64,000 bases of DNA from Hydractinia symbiolongicarpus (GCF_029227915.1 NC_079876.1:36313828-36377827); one strand, 5' to 3'. Shown: positions 7,338 through 17,404, numbered from the stretch's first letter. Numbers and translations are program-made. Notes: generated by a model not told the origin, from the letters alone.

Positions 7338-7434
7338 GACGCAAAAAGGTGTTTTTGACACGAACAGAAAGACAGAGCTAGTTCAAATTGTCAGAAAAAG
7401 CATGACATCTAAATTACTTAGTGGTGCGAATGTG

Positions 7435-7506
7435 TCCCGCATGGTCTAGTGGTTAGGATTTCTGGTTTTCACCGAGGCGGCCCGGGTTCGATTCCCGGTG
7501 CGGGAA
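7435..7506 (+). tRNA. tRNA-Glu(TTC), anticodon-stem variant
   Basis: Unit 8. C to G at 7474 breaks pair 30-40 beside the loop. Confidence 0.88.
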
Positions 7507-7582
7507 GTGTACATTTTTTAAGTTAAGTTGCTCTCTCACGCGTTGATGTTATATACCCTGTGCGTGGATTCCGTCCTTGGCT

Positions 7583-7654
7583 GGGGATATAGCTCAGTGG
7601 TAGAGCATTCGACTGCAGATCGAGAGGTCCCTGGTTCAAACCCGGGTGTCCCCT
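7583..7654 (+). tRNA. tRNA-Cys(GCA)
   Basis: Unit 8, consensus. Confidence 0.95.
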
Positions 7655-7728
7655 ACTAGTTGGCTTTTTGTCCTCTTCGGCACCTGAGTGGTGAGCTGGT
7701 GAATTATTCTGGTTACCCAGCAATTTCT

Positions 7729-7810
7729 GCTGCGATGGCCGAGTGGTTAAGGCGTTAGACTTGAAATCTAATGGGATCTTCCCGCGTAGGTTCGAACCCT
7801 ACTCGCAGCG
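7729..7810 (+). tRNA. tRNA-Ser(TGA)
   Basis: Unit 8, consensus. Confidence 0.95.
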
Positions 7811-7890
7811 AATCTACAAACATTCTTTTTGATCTGGTCAAGTGTCTATCACAACGTACAGACCTTTGCCATGTGATAGAATTGATCATG

Positions 7891-7895
7891 GCCGA

Positions 7896-7946
<51 letters not shown>

Positions 7947-7963
7947 AATCCCGGGTCTCGGCA
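7891..7963 (+). tRNA. tRNA-Phe(GAA)
   Basis: Unit 8, consensus. Confidence 0.95.
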
Positions 7964-8100
7964 TTTTATCACTGCCCAGCAGGGCGGTTTGAGGTGGTGA
8001 ATGCAAGCAGCCGTAGCACTTTTCTTCAGCTATGTTTTTTTATTTATTTTCCTTCCTTTCTTTTTTACGGAGGGTATTTTCAGGTGTAGGTAAAACACGA

Positions 8101-8171
8101 TGCATTGGAGGGGAATCGAACCCCGGTCTCCCGCGTGGCAGGCGAGAATTCTACCACTGAACCACCAATGC
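8101..8171 (-). tRNA. tRNA-Gly(GCC), T-stem variant
   Basis: Unit 8. C to A at 8109 breaks the outer T-stem pair 49-65. Confidence 0.9.
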
Positions 8172-8287
8172 GTTACTACTCATTTCCAAAATTTCCGAGT
8201 GACAGTGTATCACGTCCCGGTGTGTTAGTAGCCTTAACGGCATTTCAGACGTGTGATATTGAGATTTTCAAAATCTCCCAACAGGCA

Positions 8288-8360
8288 GGCGCTGTGGCTT
8301 AGCGGTTAAAGCGCCTGTCTAGTAAACAGGAGATCCCCGGTTCAAATCCGGGCAGTGCCT
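8288..8360 (+). tRNA. tRNA-Thr(AGT)
   Basis: Unit 8, consensus. Confidence 0.95.
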
Positions 8361-8418
8361 TTAGCAGTAATGTTGTGCTTTCTGGTCGGCCTTGTGGCAA
8401 TGGCCAGCAGTTTGTCAG

Positions 8419-8500
8419 GCTGCGATGGCCGAGTGGTTAAGGCGTTTGACTAGAAATCAAATGGGATCTTCCCGCGTAGGTTCGAATCCTACTCGCAGCG
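8419..8500 (+). tRNA. tRNA-Ser(AGA)
   Basis: Unit 8, consensus. Confidence 0.95.
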
Positions 8501-8597
8501 GACGCAAAAAGGTGTTTTTGACACGAACAGAAAGACAGAGCTAGTTCAAATTGTCAGAAAAAGCATGACATCTAAATTACTTAGTGGTGCGAATGTG

Positions 8598-8669
8598 TCC
8601 CGCATGGTCTAGTGGTTAGGATTTCTGGTTTTCACCCAGGCGGCCCGGGTTCGATTCCCGGTGCGGGAA
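8598..8669 (+). tRNA. tRNA-Glu(TTC)
   Basis: Unit 9, consensus. Confidence 0.95.
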
Positions 8670-8745
8670 GTGTACATTTTTTAAGTTAAGTTGCTCTCTC
8701 ACGCGTTGATGTTATATACCCTGTGCGTGGATTCCGTCCTTGGCT

Positions 8746-8817
8746 GGGGATATAGCTCAGTGGTAGAGCATTCGACTGCAGATCGAGAGGTCCCTGGTTC
8801 AAACCCGGGTGTCCCCT
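8746..8817 (+). tRNA. tRNA-Cys(GCA)
   Basis: Unit 9, consensus. Confidence 0.95.
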
Positions 8818-8891
8818 ACTAGTTGGCTTTTTGTCCTCTTCGGCACCTGAGTGGTGAGCTGGTGAATTATTCTGGTTACCCAGCAATTTCT

Positions 8892-8973
8892 GCTGCGATG
8901 GCCGAGTGGTTAAGGCGTTAGACTTGAAATCTAATGGGATCTTCCCGCGTAGGTTCGAACCCTACTCGCAGCG
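8892..8973 (+). tRNA. tRNA-Ser(TGA)
   Basis: Unit 9, consensus. Confidence 0.95.
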
Positions 8974-9053
8974 AATCTACAAACATTCTTTTTGATCTGG
9001 TCAAGTGTCTATCACAACGTACAGACCTTTGCCATGTGATAGAATTGATCATG

Positions 9054-9058
9054 GCCGA

Positions 9059-9109
<51 letters not shown>

Positions 9110-9126
9110 AATCCCGGGTCTCGGCA
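9054..9126 (+). tRNA. tRNA-Phe(GAA)
   Basis: Unit 9, consensus. Confidence 0.95.
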
Positions 9127-9263
9127 TTTTATCACTGCCCAGCAGGGCGGTTTGAGGTGGTGAATGCAAGCAGCCGTAGCACTTTTCTTCAGCTATGTTT
9201 TTTTTTTTATTTTCCTTCCTTTCTTTTTTACGGAGGGTATTTTCAGGTGTAGGTAAAACACGA

Positions 9264-9334
9264 TTCATTGGCGGGGAATCGAACCCCGGTCTCCCGCGTG
9301 GCAGGCGAGAATTCTACCACTGAACCACCAATGC
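9264..9334 (-). tRNA. tRNA-Gly(GCC), acceptor variant
   Basis: Unit 9. G to T at 9265 gives A72 opposite G1, unpairing the acceptor end. Shared with unit 12. Confidence 0.88.
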
Positions 9335-9450
9335 GTTACTACTCATTTCCAAAATTTCCGAGTGACAGTGTATCACGTCCCGGTGTGTTAGTAGCCTTAA
9401 CGGCATTTCAGACGTGTGATATTGAGATTTTCAAAATCTCCCAACAGGCA

Positions 9451-9523
9451 GGCGCTGTGGCTTAGCGGTTAAAGCGCCTGTCTAGTAAACAGGAGATCCC
9501 CGGTTCAAATCCGGGCAGTGCCT
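9451..9523 (+). tRNA. tRNA-Thr(AGT)
   Basis: Unit 9, consensus. Confidence 0.95.
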
Positions 9524-9581
9524 TTAGTAGTAATGTTGTGCTTTCTGGTCGGCCTTGTGGCAATGGCCAGCGGTTTGTCAG

Positions 9582-9663
9582 GCTGCGATGGCCGAGTGGT
9601 TAAGGCGTTTGACTAGAAATCAAATGGGATCTTCCCGCGTAGGTTCGAATCCTACTCGCAGCG
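9582..9663 (+). tRNA. tRNA-Ser(AGA)
   Basis: Unit 9, consensus. Confidence 0.95.
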
Positions 9664-9760
9664 GACGCAAAAAGGTGTTTTTGACACGAACAGAAAGACA
9701 GAGCTAGTTCAAATTGTCAGAAAAAGCATGACATCTAAATTACTAAGTGGTGCGAATGTG

Positions 9761-9832
9761 TCCCGCATGGTCTAGTGGTTAGGATTTCTGGTTTTCACCC
9801 AGGCGGCCCGGGTTCGATTCCCGGTGCGGGAA
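9761..9832 (+). tRNA. tRNA-Glu(TTC)
   Basis: Unit 10, consensus. Confidence 0.95.
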
Positions 9833-9908
9833 GTGTACATTTTTTAAGTTAAGTTGCTCTCTCACGCGTTGATGTTATATACCCTGTGCGTGGATTCCGT
9901 CCTTGGCT

Positions 9909-9980
9909 GGGGATATAGCTCAGTGGTAGAGCATTCGACTGCAGATCGAGAGGTCCCTGGTTCAAACCCGGGTGTCCCCT
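9909..9980 (+). tRNA. tRNA-Cys(GCA)
   Basis: Unit 10, consensus. Confidence 0.95.
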
Positions 9981-10054
9981 ACTAGTTGGCTTTTTGTCCT
10001 CTTCGGCACCTGAGTGGTGAGCTGGTGAATTATTCTGGTTACCCAGCAATTTCT

Positions 10055-10136
10055 GCTGCGATGGCCGAGTGGTTAAGGCGTTAGACTTGAAATCTAATGG
10101 GATCTTCCCGCGTAGGTTCGAACCCTACTCGCAGCG
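10055..10136 (+). tRNA. tRNA-Ser(TGA)
   Basis: Unit 10, consensus. Confidence 0.95.
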
Positions 10137-10216
10137 AATCTACAAACATTCTTTTTGATCTGGTCAAGTGTCTATCACAACGTACAGACCTTTGCCATGT
10201 GATAGAATTGATCATG

Positions 10217-10221
10217 GCCGA

Positions 10222-10272
<51 letters not shown>

Positions 10273-10289
10273 AATCCCGGGTCTCGGCA
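10217..10289 (+). tRNA. tRNA-Phe(GAA)
   Basis: Unit 10, consensus. Confidence 0.95.
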
Positions 10290-10426
10290 TTTTATCACTG
10301 CCCAGCAGGGCGGTTTGAGGTGGTGAATGCAAGCAGCCGTAGCACTTTTCTTCAGCTATGTTTTTTTATTTATTTTCCTTCCTTTCTTTTTTACGGAGGG
10401 TATTTTCAGGTGTAGGTAAAACACGA

Positions 10427-10497
10427 TGCATTGGCGGGGAATCGAACCCCGGTCTCCCGCGTGGCAGGCGAGAATTCTACCACTGAACCACCAATGC
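10427..10497 (-). tRNA. tRNA-Gly(GCC)
   Basis: Unit 10, consensus. Confidence 0.95.
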
Positions 10498-10613
10498 GTT
10501 ACTACTCATTTCCAAAATTTCCGAGTGACAGTGTATCACGTCCCGGTGTGTTAGTAGCCTTAAGGGCATTTCAGACGTGTGATATTGAGATTTTCAAAAT
10601 CTCCCAATAGGCA

Positions 10614-10686
10614 GGCGCTGTGGCTTAGCGGTTAAAGCGCCTGTCTAGTAAACAGGAGATCCCCGGTTCAAATCCGGGCAGTGCCT
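10614..10686 (+). tRNA. tRNA-Thr(AGT)
   Basis: Unit 10, consensus; upstream spacer variants as in unit 5. Confidence 0.95.
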
Positions 10687-10744
10687 TTAGCAGTAATGTT
10701 GTGCTTTCTGGTCGGCCTTGTGGCAATGGCCAGCGGTTTGTCAG

Positions 10745-10826
10745 GCTGCGATGGCCGAGTGGTTAAGGCGTTTGACTAGAAATCAAATGGGATCTTCCCG
10801 CGTAGGTTCGAATCCTACTCGCAGCG
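10745..10826 (+). tRNA. tRNA-Ser(AGA)
   Basis: Unit 10, consensus. Confidence 0.95.
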
Positions 10827-10923
10827 GACGCAAAAAGGTGTTTTTGACACGAACAGAAAGACAGAGCTAGTTTAAATTGTCAGAAAAAGCATGACATCTA
10901 AATTACTTAGTGGTGCGAATGTG

Positions 10924-10995
10924 TCCCGCATGGTCTAGTGGTTAGGATTTCTGGTTTTCACCCAGGCGGCCCGGGTTCGATTCCCGGTGCGGGAA
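10924..10995 (+). tRNA. tRNA-Glu(TTC)
   Basis: Unit 11, consensus. Confidence 0.95.
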
Positions 10996-11071
10996 GTGTA
11001 CATTTTTTAAGTTAAGTTGCTCTCTCACGCGTTGATGTTATATACCCTGTGCGTGGATTCCGTCCTTGGCT

Positions 11072-11143
11072 GGGGATATAGCTCAGTGGTAGAGCATTCG
11101 ACTGCAGATCGAGAGGTCCCTGGTTCAAACCCGGGTGTCCCCT
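11072..11143 (+). tRNA. tRNA-Cys(GCA)
   Basis: Unit 11, consensus. Confidence 0.95.
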
Positions 11144-11217
11144 ACTAGTTGGCTTTTTGTCCTCTTCGGCACCTGAGTGGTGAGCTGGTGAATTATTCTG
11201 GTTACCCAGCAATTTCT

Positions 11218-11299
11218 GCTGCGATGGCCGACTGGTTAAGGCGTTAGACTTGAAATCTAATGGGATCTTCCCGCGTAGGTTCGAACCCTACTCGCAGCG
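11218..11299 (+). tRNA. tRNA-Ser(TGA), A-box variant
   Basis: Unit 11. G to C at 11232 in the D-arm and A box. Confidence 0.88.
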
Positions 11300-11379
11300 A
11301 ATCTACAAACATTCTTTTTGATCTGGTCAAGTGTCTATCACAACGTACAGACCTTTGCCATGTGATAGAATTGATCATG

Positions 11380-11384
11380 GCCGA

Positions 11385-11435
<51 letters not shown>

Positions 11436-11452
11436 AATCCCGGGTCTCGGCA
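11380..11452 (+). tRNA. tRNA-Phe(GAA)
   Basis: Unit 11, consensus. Confidence 0.95.
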
Positions 11453-11589
11453 TTTTATCACTGCCCAGCAGGGCGGTTTGAGGTGGTGAATGCAAGCAGC
11501 CGTAGCACTTTTCTTCAGCTATGTTTTTTTATTTATTTTCCTTCCTTTCTTTTTTACGGAGGGTATTTTCAGGTGTAGGTAAAACACGA

Positions 11590-11660
11590 TGCATTGGCGG
11601 GGAATCGAACCCCGGTCTCCCGCGTGGCCGGCGAGAATTCTACCACTGAACCACCAATGC
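11590..11660 (-). tRNA. tRNA-Gly(GCC), U33 lost
   Basis: Unit 11. A to C at 11629 changes the near-universal U33 of the anticodon loop to G. This copy is probably poor or inactive in decoding. Confidence 0.8.
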
Positions 11661-11776
11661 GTTACTACTCATTTCCAAAATTTCCGAGTGACAGTGTATC
11701 ACGTCCCGGTGTGTTAGTAGCCTTAACGGCATTTCAGACGTGTGATATTGAGATTTTCAAAATCTCCCAACAGGCA

Positions 11777-11849
11777 GGCGCTGTGGCTTAGCGGTTAAAG
11801 CGCCTGTCTAGTAAACAGGAGATCCCCGGTTCAAATCCGGGCAGTGCCT
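11777..11849 (+). tRNA. tRNA-Thr(AGT)
   Basis: Unit 11, consensus. Confidence 0.95.
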
Positions 11850-11907
11850 TTAGCAGTAATGTTGTGCTTTCTGGTCGGCCTTGTGGCAATGGCCAGCAGT
11901 TTGTCAG

Positions 11908-11989
11908 GCTGCGATGGCCGAGTGGTTAAGGCGTTTGACTAGAAATCAAACGGGATCTTCCCGCGTAGGTTCGAATCCTACTCGCAGCG
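11908..11989 (+). tRNA. tRNA-Ser(AGA)
   Basis: Unit 11. T to C at 11951, just after the anticodon stem; probably harmless. Confidence 0.94.
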
Positions 11990-12086
11990 GACGCAAAAAG
12001 GTGTTTTTGACACGAACAGAAAGACAGAGCTAGTTCAAATTGTCAGAAAAAGCATGACATCTAAATTACTTAGTGGTGCGAATGTG

Positions 12087-12158
12087 TCCCGCATGGTCTA
12101 GTGGTTAGGATTTCTGGTTTTCACCCAGGCGGCCCGGGTTCGATTCCCGGTGCGGGAA
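12087..12158 (+). tRNA. tRNA-Glu(TTC)
   Basis: Unit 12, consensus. Confidence 0.95.
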
Positions 12159-12234
12159 GTGTACATTTTTTAAGTTAAGTTGCTCTCTCACGCGTTGATG
12201 TTATATACCCTGTGCGTGGATTCCGTCCTTGGCT

Positions 12235-12306
12235 GGGGATATAGCTCAGTGGTAGAGCATTCGACTGCAGATCGAGAGGTCCCTGGTTCAAACCCGGGTG
12301 TCCCCT
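12235..12306 (+). tRNA. tRNA-Cys(GCA)
   Basis: Unit 12, consensus. Confidence 0.95.
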
Positions 12307-12380
12307 ACTAGTTGGCTTTTTGTCCTCTTCGGCACCTGAGTGGTGAGCTGGTGAATTATTCTGGTTACCCAGCAATTTCT

Positions 12381-12462
12381 GCTGCGATGGCCGAGTGGTT
12401 AAGGCGTTAGACTTGAAATCTAATGGGATCTTCCCGCGTAGGTTCGAACCCTACTCGCAGCG
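12381..12462 (+). tRNA. tRNA-Ser(TGA)
   Basis: Unit 12, consensus. Confidence 0.95.
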
Positions 12463-12542
12463 AATCTACAAACATTCTTTTTGATCTGGTCAAGTGTCTA
12501 TCACAACGTACAGACCTTTGCCATGTGATAGAATTGATCATG

Positions 12543-12547
12543 GCCGA

Positions 12548-12598
<51 letters not shown>

Positions 12599-12615
12599 AA
12601 TCCCGGGTCTCGGCA
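12543..12615 (+). tRNA. tRNA-Phe(GAA)
   Basis: Unit 12, consensus. Confidence 0.95.
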
Positions 12616-12752
12616 TTTTATCACTGCCCAGCAGGGCGGTTTGAGGTGGTGAATGCAAGCAGCCGTAGCACTTTTCTTCAGCTATGTTTTTTTTTTTATT
12701 TTCCTTCCTTTCTTTTTTACGGAGGGTATTTTCAGGTGTAGGTAAAACACGA

Positions 12753-12823
12753 TTCATTGGCGGGGAATCGAACCCCGGTCTCCCGCGTGGCAGGCGAGAA
12801 TTCAACCACTGAACCACCAATGC
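12753..12823 (-). tRNA. tRNA-Gly(GCC), two variants
   Basis: Unit 12. G to T at 12754 (A72 opposite G1, shared with unit 9) plus T to A at 12804 in the D-arm. Likely a weakened copy. Confidence 0.82.
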
Positions 12824-12939
12824 GTTACTACTCATTTCCAAAATTTCCGAGTGACAGTGTATCACGTCCCGGTGTGTTAGTAGCCTTAACGGCATTTCAG
12901 ACGTGTGATATTGAGATTTTCAAAATCTCCCAACAGGCA

Positions 12940-13012
12940 GGCGCTGTGGCTTAGCGGTTAAAGCGCCTGTCTAGTAAACAGGAGATCCCCGGTTCAAATC
13001 CGGGCAGTGCCT
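12940..13012 (+). tRNA. tRNA-Thr(AGT)
   Basis: Unit 12, consensus. Confidence 0.95.
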
Positions 13013-13070
13013 TTAGCAGTAATGTTGTGCTTTCTGGTCGGCCTTGTGGCAATGGCCAGCGGTTTGTCAG

Positions 13071-13152
13071 GCTGCGATGGCCGAGTGGTTAAGGCGTTTG
13101 ACTAGAAATCAAATGGGATCTTCCCGCGTAGGTTCGAATCCTACTCGCAGCG
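13071..13152 (+). tRNA. tRNA-Ser(AGA)
   Basis: Unit 12, consensus. Confidence 0.95.
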
Positions 13153-13249
13153 GACGCAAAAAGGTGTTTTTGACACGAACAGAAAGACAGAGCTAGTTCA
13201 AATTGTCAGAAAAAGCATGACATCTAAATTACTAAGTGGTGCGAATGTG

Positions 13250-13321
13250 TCCCGCATGGTCTAGTGGTTAGGATTTCTGGTTTTCACCCAGGCGGCCCGG
13301 GTTCGATTCCCGGTGCGGGAA
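13250..13321 (+). tRNA. tRNA-Glu(TTC)
   Basis: Unit 13, consensus. Confidence 0.95.
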
Positions 13322-13397
13322 GTGTACATTTTTTAAGTTAAGTTGCTCTCTCACGCGTTGATGTTATATACCCTGTGCGTGGATTCCGTCCTTGGCT

Positions 13398-13469
13398 GGG
13401 GATATAGCTCAGTGGTAGAGCATTCGACTGCAGATCGAGAGGTCCCTGGTTCAAACCCGGGTGTCCCCT
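13398..13469 (+). tRNA. tRNA-Cys(GCA)
   Basis: Unit 13, consensus. Confidence 0.95.
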
Positions 13470-13543
13470 ACTAGTTGGCTTTTTGTCCTCTTCGGCACCT
13501 GAGTGGTGAGCTGGTGAAATATTCTGGTTACCCAGCAATTTCT

Positions 13544-13625
13544 GCTGCGATGGCCGAGTGGTTAAGGCGTTAGACTTGAAATCTAATGGGATCTTCCCGC
13601 GTAGGTTCGAACCCTACTCGCAGCG
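13544..13625 (+). tRNA. tRNA-Ser(TGA)
   Basis: Unit 13, consensus. Confidence 0.95.
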
Positions 13626-13705
13626 AATCTACAAACATTCTTTTTGATCTGGTCAAGTGTCTATCACAACGTACAGACCTTTGCCATGTGATAGAATTGA
13701 TCATG

Positions 13706-13710
13706 GCCGA

Positions 13711-13757
<47 letters not shown>

Positions 13758-13778
13758 ATTCAATCCCGGGTCTCGGCA
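13706..13778 (+). tRNA. tRNA-Phe(GAA), B-box variant
   Basis: Unit 13. G to A at 13758 changes G53 and the second base of the B box. Confidence 0.83.
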
Positions 13779-13915
13779 TTTTATCACTGCCCAGCAGGGC
13801 GGTTTGAGGTGGTGAATGCAAGCAGCCGTAGCACTTTTCTTCAGCTATGTTTTTTTATTTATTTTCCTTCCTTTCTTTTTTACGGAGGGTATTTTCAGGT
13901 GTAGGTAAAACACGA

Positions 13916-13986
13916 TGCATTGGCGGGGAATCGAACCCCGGTCTCCCGCGTGGCAGGCGAGAATTCTACCACTGAACCACCAATGC
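13916..13986 (-). tRNA. tRNA-Gly(GCC)
   Basis: Unit 13, consensus. Confidence 0.95.
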
Positions 13987-14102
13987 GTTACTACTCATTT
14001 CCAAAATTTCCGAGTGACAGTGTATCACGTCCCGGTGTGTTAGTAGCCTTAACGGCATTTCAGACGTGTGATATTGAGATTTTCAAAATCTCCCAACAGG
14101 CA

Positions 14103-14175
14103 GGCGCTGTGGCTTAGCGGTTAAAGCGCCTGTCTAGTAAACAGGAGATCCCCGGTTCAAATCCGGGCAGTGCCT
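14103..14175 (+). tRNA. tRNA-Thr(AGT)
   Basis: Unit 13, consensus. Confidence 0.95.
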
Positions 14176-14233
14176 TTAGCAGTAATGTTGTGCTTTCTGG
14201 TCGGCCTTGTGGCAATGGCCAGCGGTTTGTCAG

Positions 14234-14315
14234 GCTGCGATGGCCGAGTGGTTAAGGCGTTTGACTAGAAATCAAATGGGATCTTCCCGCGTAGGTTCGA
14301 ATCCTACTCGCAGCG
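14234..14315 (+). tRNA. tRNA-Ser(AGA)
   Basis: Unit 13, consensus. Confidence 0.95.
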
Positions 14316-14412
14316 GACGCAAAAAGGTGTTTTTGACACGAACAGAAAGACAGAGCTAGTTCAAATTGTCAGAAAAAGCATGACATCTAAATTACTTAGT
14401 GGTGCGAATGTG

Positions 14413-14484
14413 TCCCGCATGGTCTAGTGGTTAGGATTTCTGGTTTTCACCCAGGCGGCCCGGGTTCGATTCCCGGTGCGCGAA
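14413..14484 (+). tRNA. tRNA-Glu(TTC), acceptor variant
   Basis: Unit 14. G to C at 14481 breaks acceptor pair 3-70. Confidence 0.86.
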
Positions 14485-14560
14485 GTGTACATTTTTTAAG
14501 TTAAGTTGTTCTCTCACGCGTTGATGTTATATACCCTGTGCGTGGATTCCGTCCTTGGCT

Positions 14561-14632
14561 GGGGATATAGCTCAGTGGTAGAGCATTCGACTGCAGATCG
14601 AGAGGTCCCTGGTTCAAACCCGGGTGTCCCCT
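14561..14632 (+). tRNA. tRNA-Cys(GCA)
   Basis: Unit 14, consensus. Confidence 0.95.
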
Positions 14633-14706
14633 ACTAGTTGGCTTTTTGTCCTCTTCGGCACCTGAGTGGTGAGCTGGTGAATTATTCTGGTTACCCAGCA
14701 ATTTCT

Positions 14707-14788
14707 GCTGCGATGGCCGAGTGGTTAAGGCGTTAGACTTGAAATCTAATGGGATCTTCCCGCGTAGGTTCGAACCCTACTCGCAGCG
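14707..14788 (+). tRNA. tRNA-Ser(TGA)
   Basis: Unit 14, consensus. Confidence 0.95.
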
Positions 14789-14868
14789 AATCTACAAACA
14801 TTCTTTTTGATCTGGTCAAGTGTCTATCACAACGTACAGACCTTTGCCATGTGATAGATTTGATCATG

Positions 14869-14873
14869 GCCGA

Positions 14874-14924
<51 letters not shown>

Positions 14925-14941
14925 AATCCCGGGTCTCGGCA
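14869..14941 (+). tRNA. tRNA-Phe(GAA)
   Basis: Unit 14, consensus. Confidence 0.95.
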
Positions 14942-15078
14942 TTTTATCACTGCCCAGCAGGGCGGTTTGAGGTGGTGAATGCAAGCAGCCGTAGCACTTT
15001 TCTTCAGCTATGTTTTTTTATTTATTTTCCTTCCTTTCTTTTTTACGGAGGGTATTTTCAGGTGTAGGTAAAACACGA

Positions 15079-15149
15079 TGCATTGGCGGGGAATCGAACC
15101 CCGGTCTCCCGCGTGGCAGGCGAGAATTCTACCACTGAACCACCAATGC
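15079..15149 (-). tRNA. tRNA-Gly(GCC)
   Basis: Unit 14, consensus. Confidence 0.95.
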
Positions 15150-15265
15150 GTTACTACTCATTTCCAAAATTTCCGAGTGACAGTGTATCACGTCCCGGTG
15201 TGTTAGTAGCCTTAACGGCATTTCAGACGTGTGATATTGAGATTTTCAAAATCTCCCAACAGGCA

Positions 15266-15338
15266 GGCGCTGTGGCTTAGCGGTTAAAGCGCCTGTCTAG
15301 TAAACAGGAGATCCCCGGTTCAAATCCGGGCAGTGCCT
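15266..15338 (+). tRNA. tRNA-Thr(AGT)
   Basis: Unit 14, consensus. Confidence 0.95.
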
Positions 15339-15396
15339 TTAGCAGTAATGTTGTGCTTTCTGGTCGGCCTTGTGGCAATGGCCAGCGGTTTGTCAG

Positions 15397-15478
15397 GCTG
15401 CGATGGCCGAGTGGTTAAGGCGTTTGACTAGAAATCAAATGGGATCTTCCCGCGTAGGTTCGAATCCTACTCGCAGCG
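15397..15478 (+). tRNA. tRNA-Ser(AGA)
   Basis: Unit 14, consensus. Confidence 0.95.
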
Positions 15479-15575
15479 GACGCAAAAAGGTGTTTTTGAC
15501 ACGAACAGAAAGACAGAGCTAGTTCAAATTGTCAGAAAAAGCATGACATCTAAATTACTTAGTGGTGCGAATGTG

Positions 15576-15647
15576 TCCCGCATGGTCTAGTGGTTAGGAT
15601 TTCTGGTTTTCACCCAGGCGGCCCGGGTTCGATTCCCGGTGCGGGAA
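15576..15647 (+). tRNA. tRNA-Glu(TTC)
   Basis: Unit 15, consensus. Confidence 0.95.
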
Positions 15648-15723
15648 GTGTACATTTTTTAAGTTAAGTTGCTCTCTCACGCGTTGATGTTATATACCCT
15701 GTGCGTGGATTCCGTCCTTGGCT

Positions 15724-15795
15724 GGGGATATAGCTCAGTGGTAGAGCATTCGACTGCAGATCGAGAGGTCCCTGGTTCAAACCCGGGTGTCCCCT
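15724..15795 (+). tRNA. tRNA-Cys(GCA)
   Basis: Unit 15, consensus. Confidence 0.95.
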
Positions 15796-15869
15796 ACTAG
15801 TTGGCTTTTTGTCCTCTTCGGCACCTGAGTGGTGAGCTGGTGAATTATTCTGGTTACCCAGCAATTTTT

Positions 15870-15951
15870 GCTGCGATGGCCGAGTGGTTAAGGCGTTAGA
15901 CTTGAAATCTAATGGGATCTTCCCGCGTAGGTTCGAACCCTACTCGCAGCG
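15870..15951 (+). tRNA. tRNA-Ser(TGA)
   Basis: Unit 15, consensus. Confidence 0.95.
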
Positions 15952-16031
15952 AATCTACAAACATTCTTTTTGATCTGGTCAAGTGTCTATCACAACGTAC
16001 AGACCTTTGCCATGTGATAGAATTGATCATG

Positions 16032-16036
16032 GCCGA

Positions 16037-16087
<51 letters not shown>

Positions 16088-16104
16088 AATCCCGGGTCTC
16101 GGCA
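16032..16104 (+). tRNA. tRNA-Phe(GAA)
   Basis: Unit 15, consensus. Confidence 0.95.
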
Positions 16105-16241
16105 TTTTATCACTGCCCAGCAGGGCGGTTTGAGGTGGTGAATGCAAGCAGCCGTAGCACTTTTCTTCAGCTATGTTTTTTTATTTATTTTCCTTCCTTT
16201 CTTTTTTACGGAGGGTATTTTCAGGTGTAGGTAAAACACGA

Positions 16242-16312
16242 TGCATTGGCGGGGAATCGAACCCCGGTCTCCCGCGTGGCAGGCGAGAATTCTACCACTG
16301 AACCACCAATGC
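16242..16312 (-). tRNA. tRNA-Gly(GCC)
   Basis: Unit 15, consensus. Confidence 0.95.
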
Positions 16313-16428
16313 GTTACTACTCATTTCCAAAATTTCCGAGTGACAGTGTATCACGTCCCGGTGTGTTAGTAGCCTTAACGGCATTTCAGACGTGTGATAT
16401 TGAGATTTTCAAAATCTCCCAACAGGCA

Positions 16429-16501
16429 GGCGCTGTGGCTTAGCGGTTAAAGCGCCTGTCTAGTAAACAGGAGATCCCCGGTTCAAATCCGGGCAGTGCC
16501 T
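16429..16501 (+). tRNA. tRNA-Thr(AGT)
   Basis: Unit 15, consensus. Confidence 0.95.
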
Positions 16502-16559
16502 TTAGCAGTAATGTTGTGCTTTCTGGTCGGCCTTGTGGCAATGGCCAGCGGTTTGTCAG

Positions 16560-16641
16560 GCTGCGATGGCCGAGTGGTTAAGGCGTTTGACTAGAAATCA
16601 AATGGGATCTTCCCGCGTAGGTTCGAATCCTACTCGCAGCG
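16560..16641 (+). tRNA. tRNA-Ser(AGA)
   Basis: Unit 15, consensus. Confidence 0.95.
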
Positions 16642-16738
16642 GACGCAAAAAGGTGTTTTTGACACGAACAGAAAGACAGAGCTAGTTCAAATTGTCAGAA
16701 AAAGCATGACATCTAAATTACGTAGTGGTGCGAATGTG

Positions 16739-16810
16739 TCCCGCATGGTCTAGTGGTTAGGATTTCTGGTTTTCACCCAGGCGGCCCGGGTTCGATTCCC
16801 GGTGCGGGAA
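16739..16810 (+). tRNA. tRNA-Glu(TTC)
   Basis: Unit 16, consensus. Confidence 0.95.
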
Positions 16811-16886
16811 GTGTACATTTTTTAAGTTAAGTTGCTCTCTCACGCGTTGATGTTATATACCCTGTGCGTGGATTCCGTCCTTGGCT

Positions 16887-16958
16887 GGGGATATAGCTCA
16901 GTGGTAGAGCATTCGACTGCAGATCGAGAGGTCCCTGGTTCAAACCCGGGTGTCCCCT
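16887..16958 (+). tRNA. tRNA-Cys(GCA)
   Basis: Unit 16, consensus. Confidence 0.95.
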
Positions 16959-17032
16959 ACTAGTTGGCTTTTTGTCCTCTTCGGCACCTGAGTGGTGAGC
17001 TGGTGAATTATTCTGGTTACCCAGCAATTTCT

Positions 17033-17114
17033 GCTGCGATGGCCGAGTGGTTAAGGCGTTAGACTTGAAATCTAATGGGATCTTCCCGCGTAGGTTCGAA
17101 CCCTACTCGCAGCG
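17033..17114 (+). tRNA. tRNA-Ser(TGA)
   Basis: Unit 16, consensus. Confidence 0.95.
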
Positions 17115-17194
17115 AATCTACAAACATTCTTTTTGATCTGGTCAAGTGTCTATCACAACGTACAGACCTTTGCCATGTGATAGAATTGATCATG

Positions 17195-17199
17195 GCCGA

Positions 17200-17250
<51 letters not shown>

Positions 17251-17267
17251 AATCCCGGGTCTCGGCA
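17195..17267 (+). tRNA. tRNA-Phe(GAA)
   Basis: Unit 16, consensus. Confidence 0.95.
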
Positions 17268-17404
17268 TTTTATCACTGCCCAGCAGGGCGGTTTGAGGTG
17301 GTGAATGCAAGCAGCCGTAGCACTTTTCTTCAGCTATGTTTTTTTATTTATTTTCCTTCCTTTCTTTTTTACGGAGGGTATTTTCAGGTGTAGGTAAAAC
17401 ACGA

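Noticed and set aside
12569-12895. 108-codon minus-strand ORF in unit 12
   Set aside because: Created by chance from private changes in the T-run and in tRNA-Gly; it reads through tRNA-Gly and tRNA-Phe and is not conserved.
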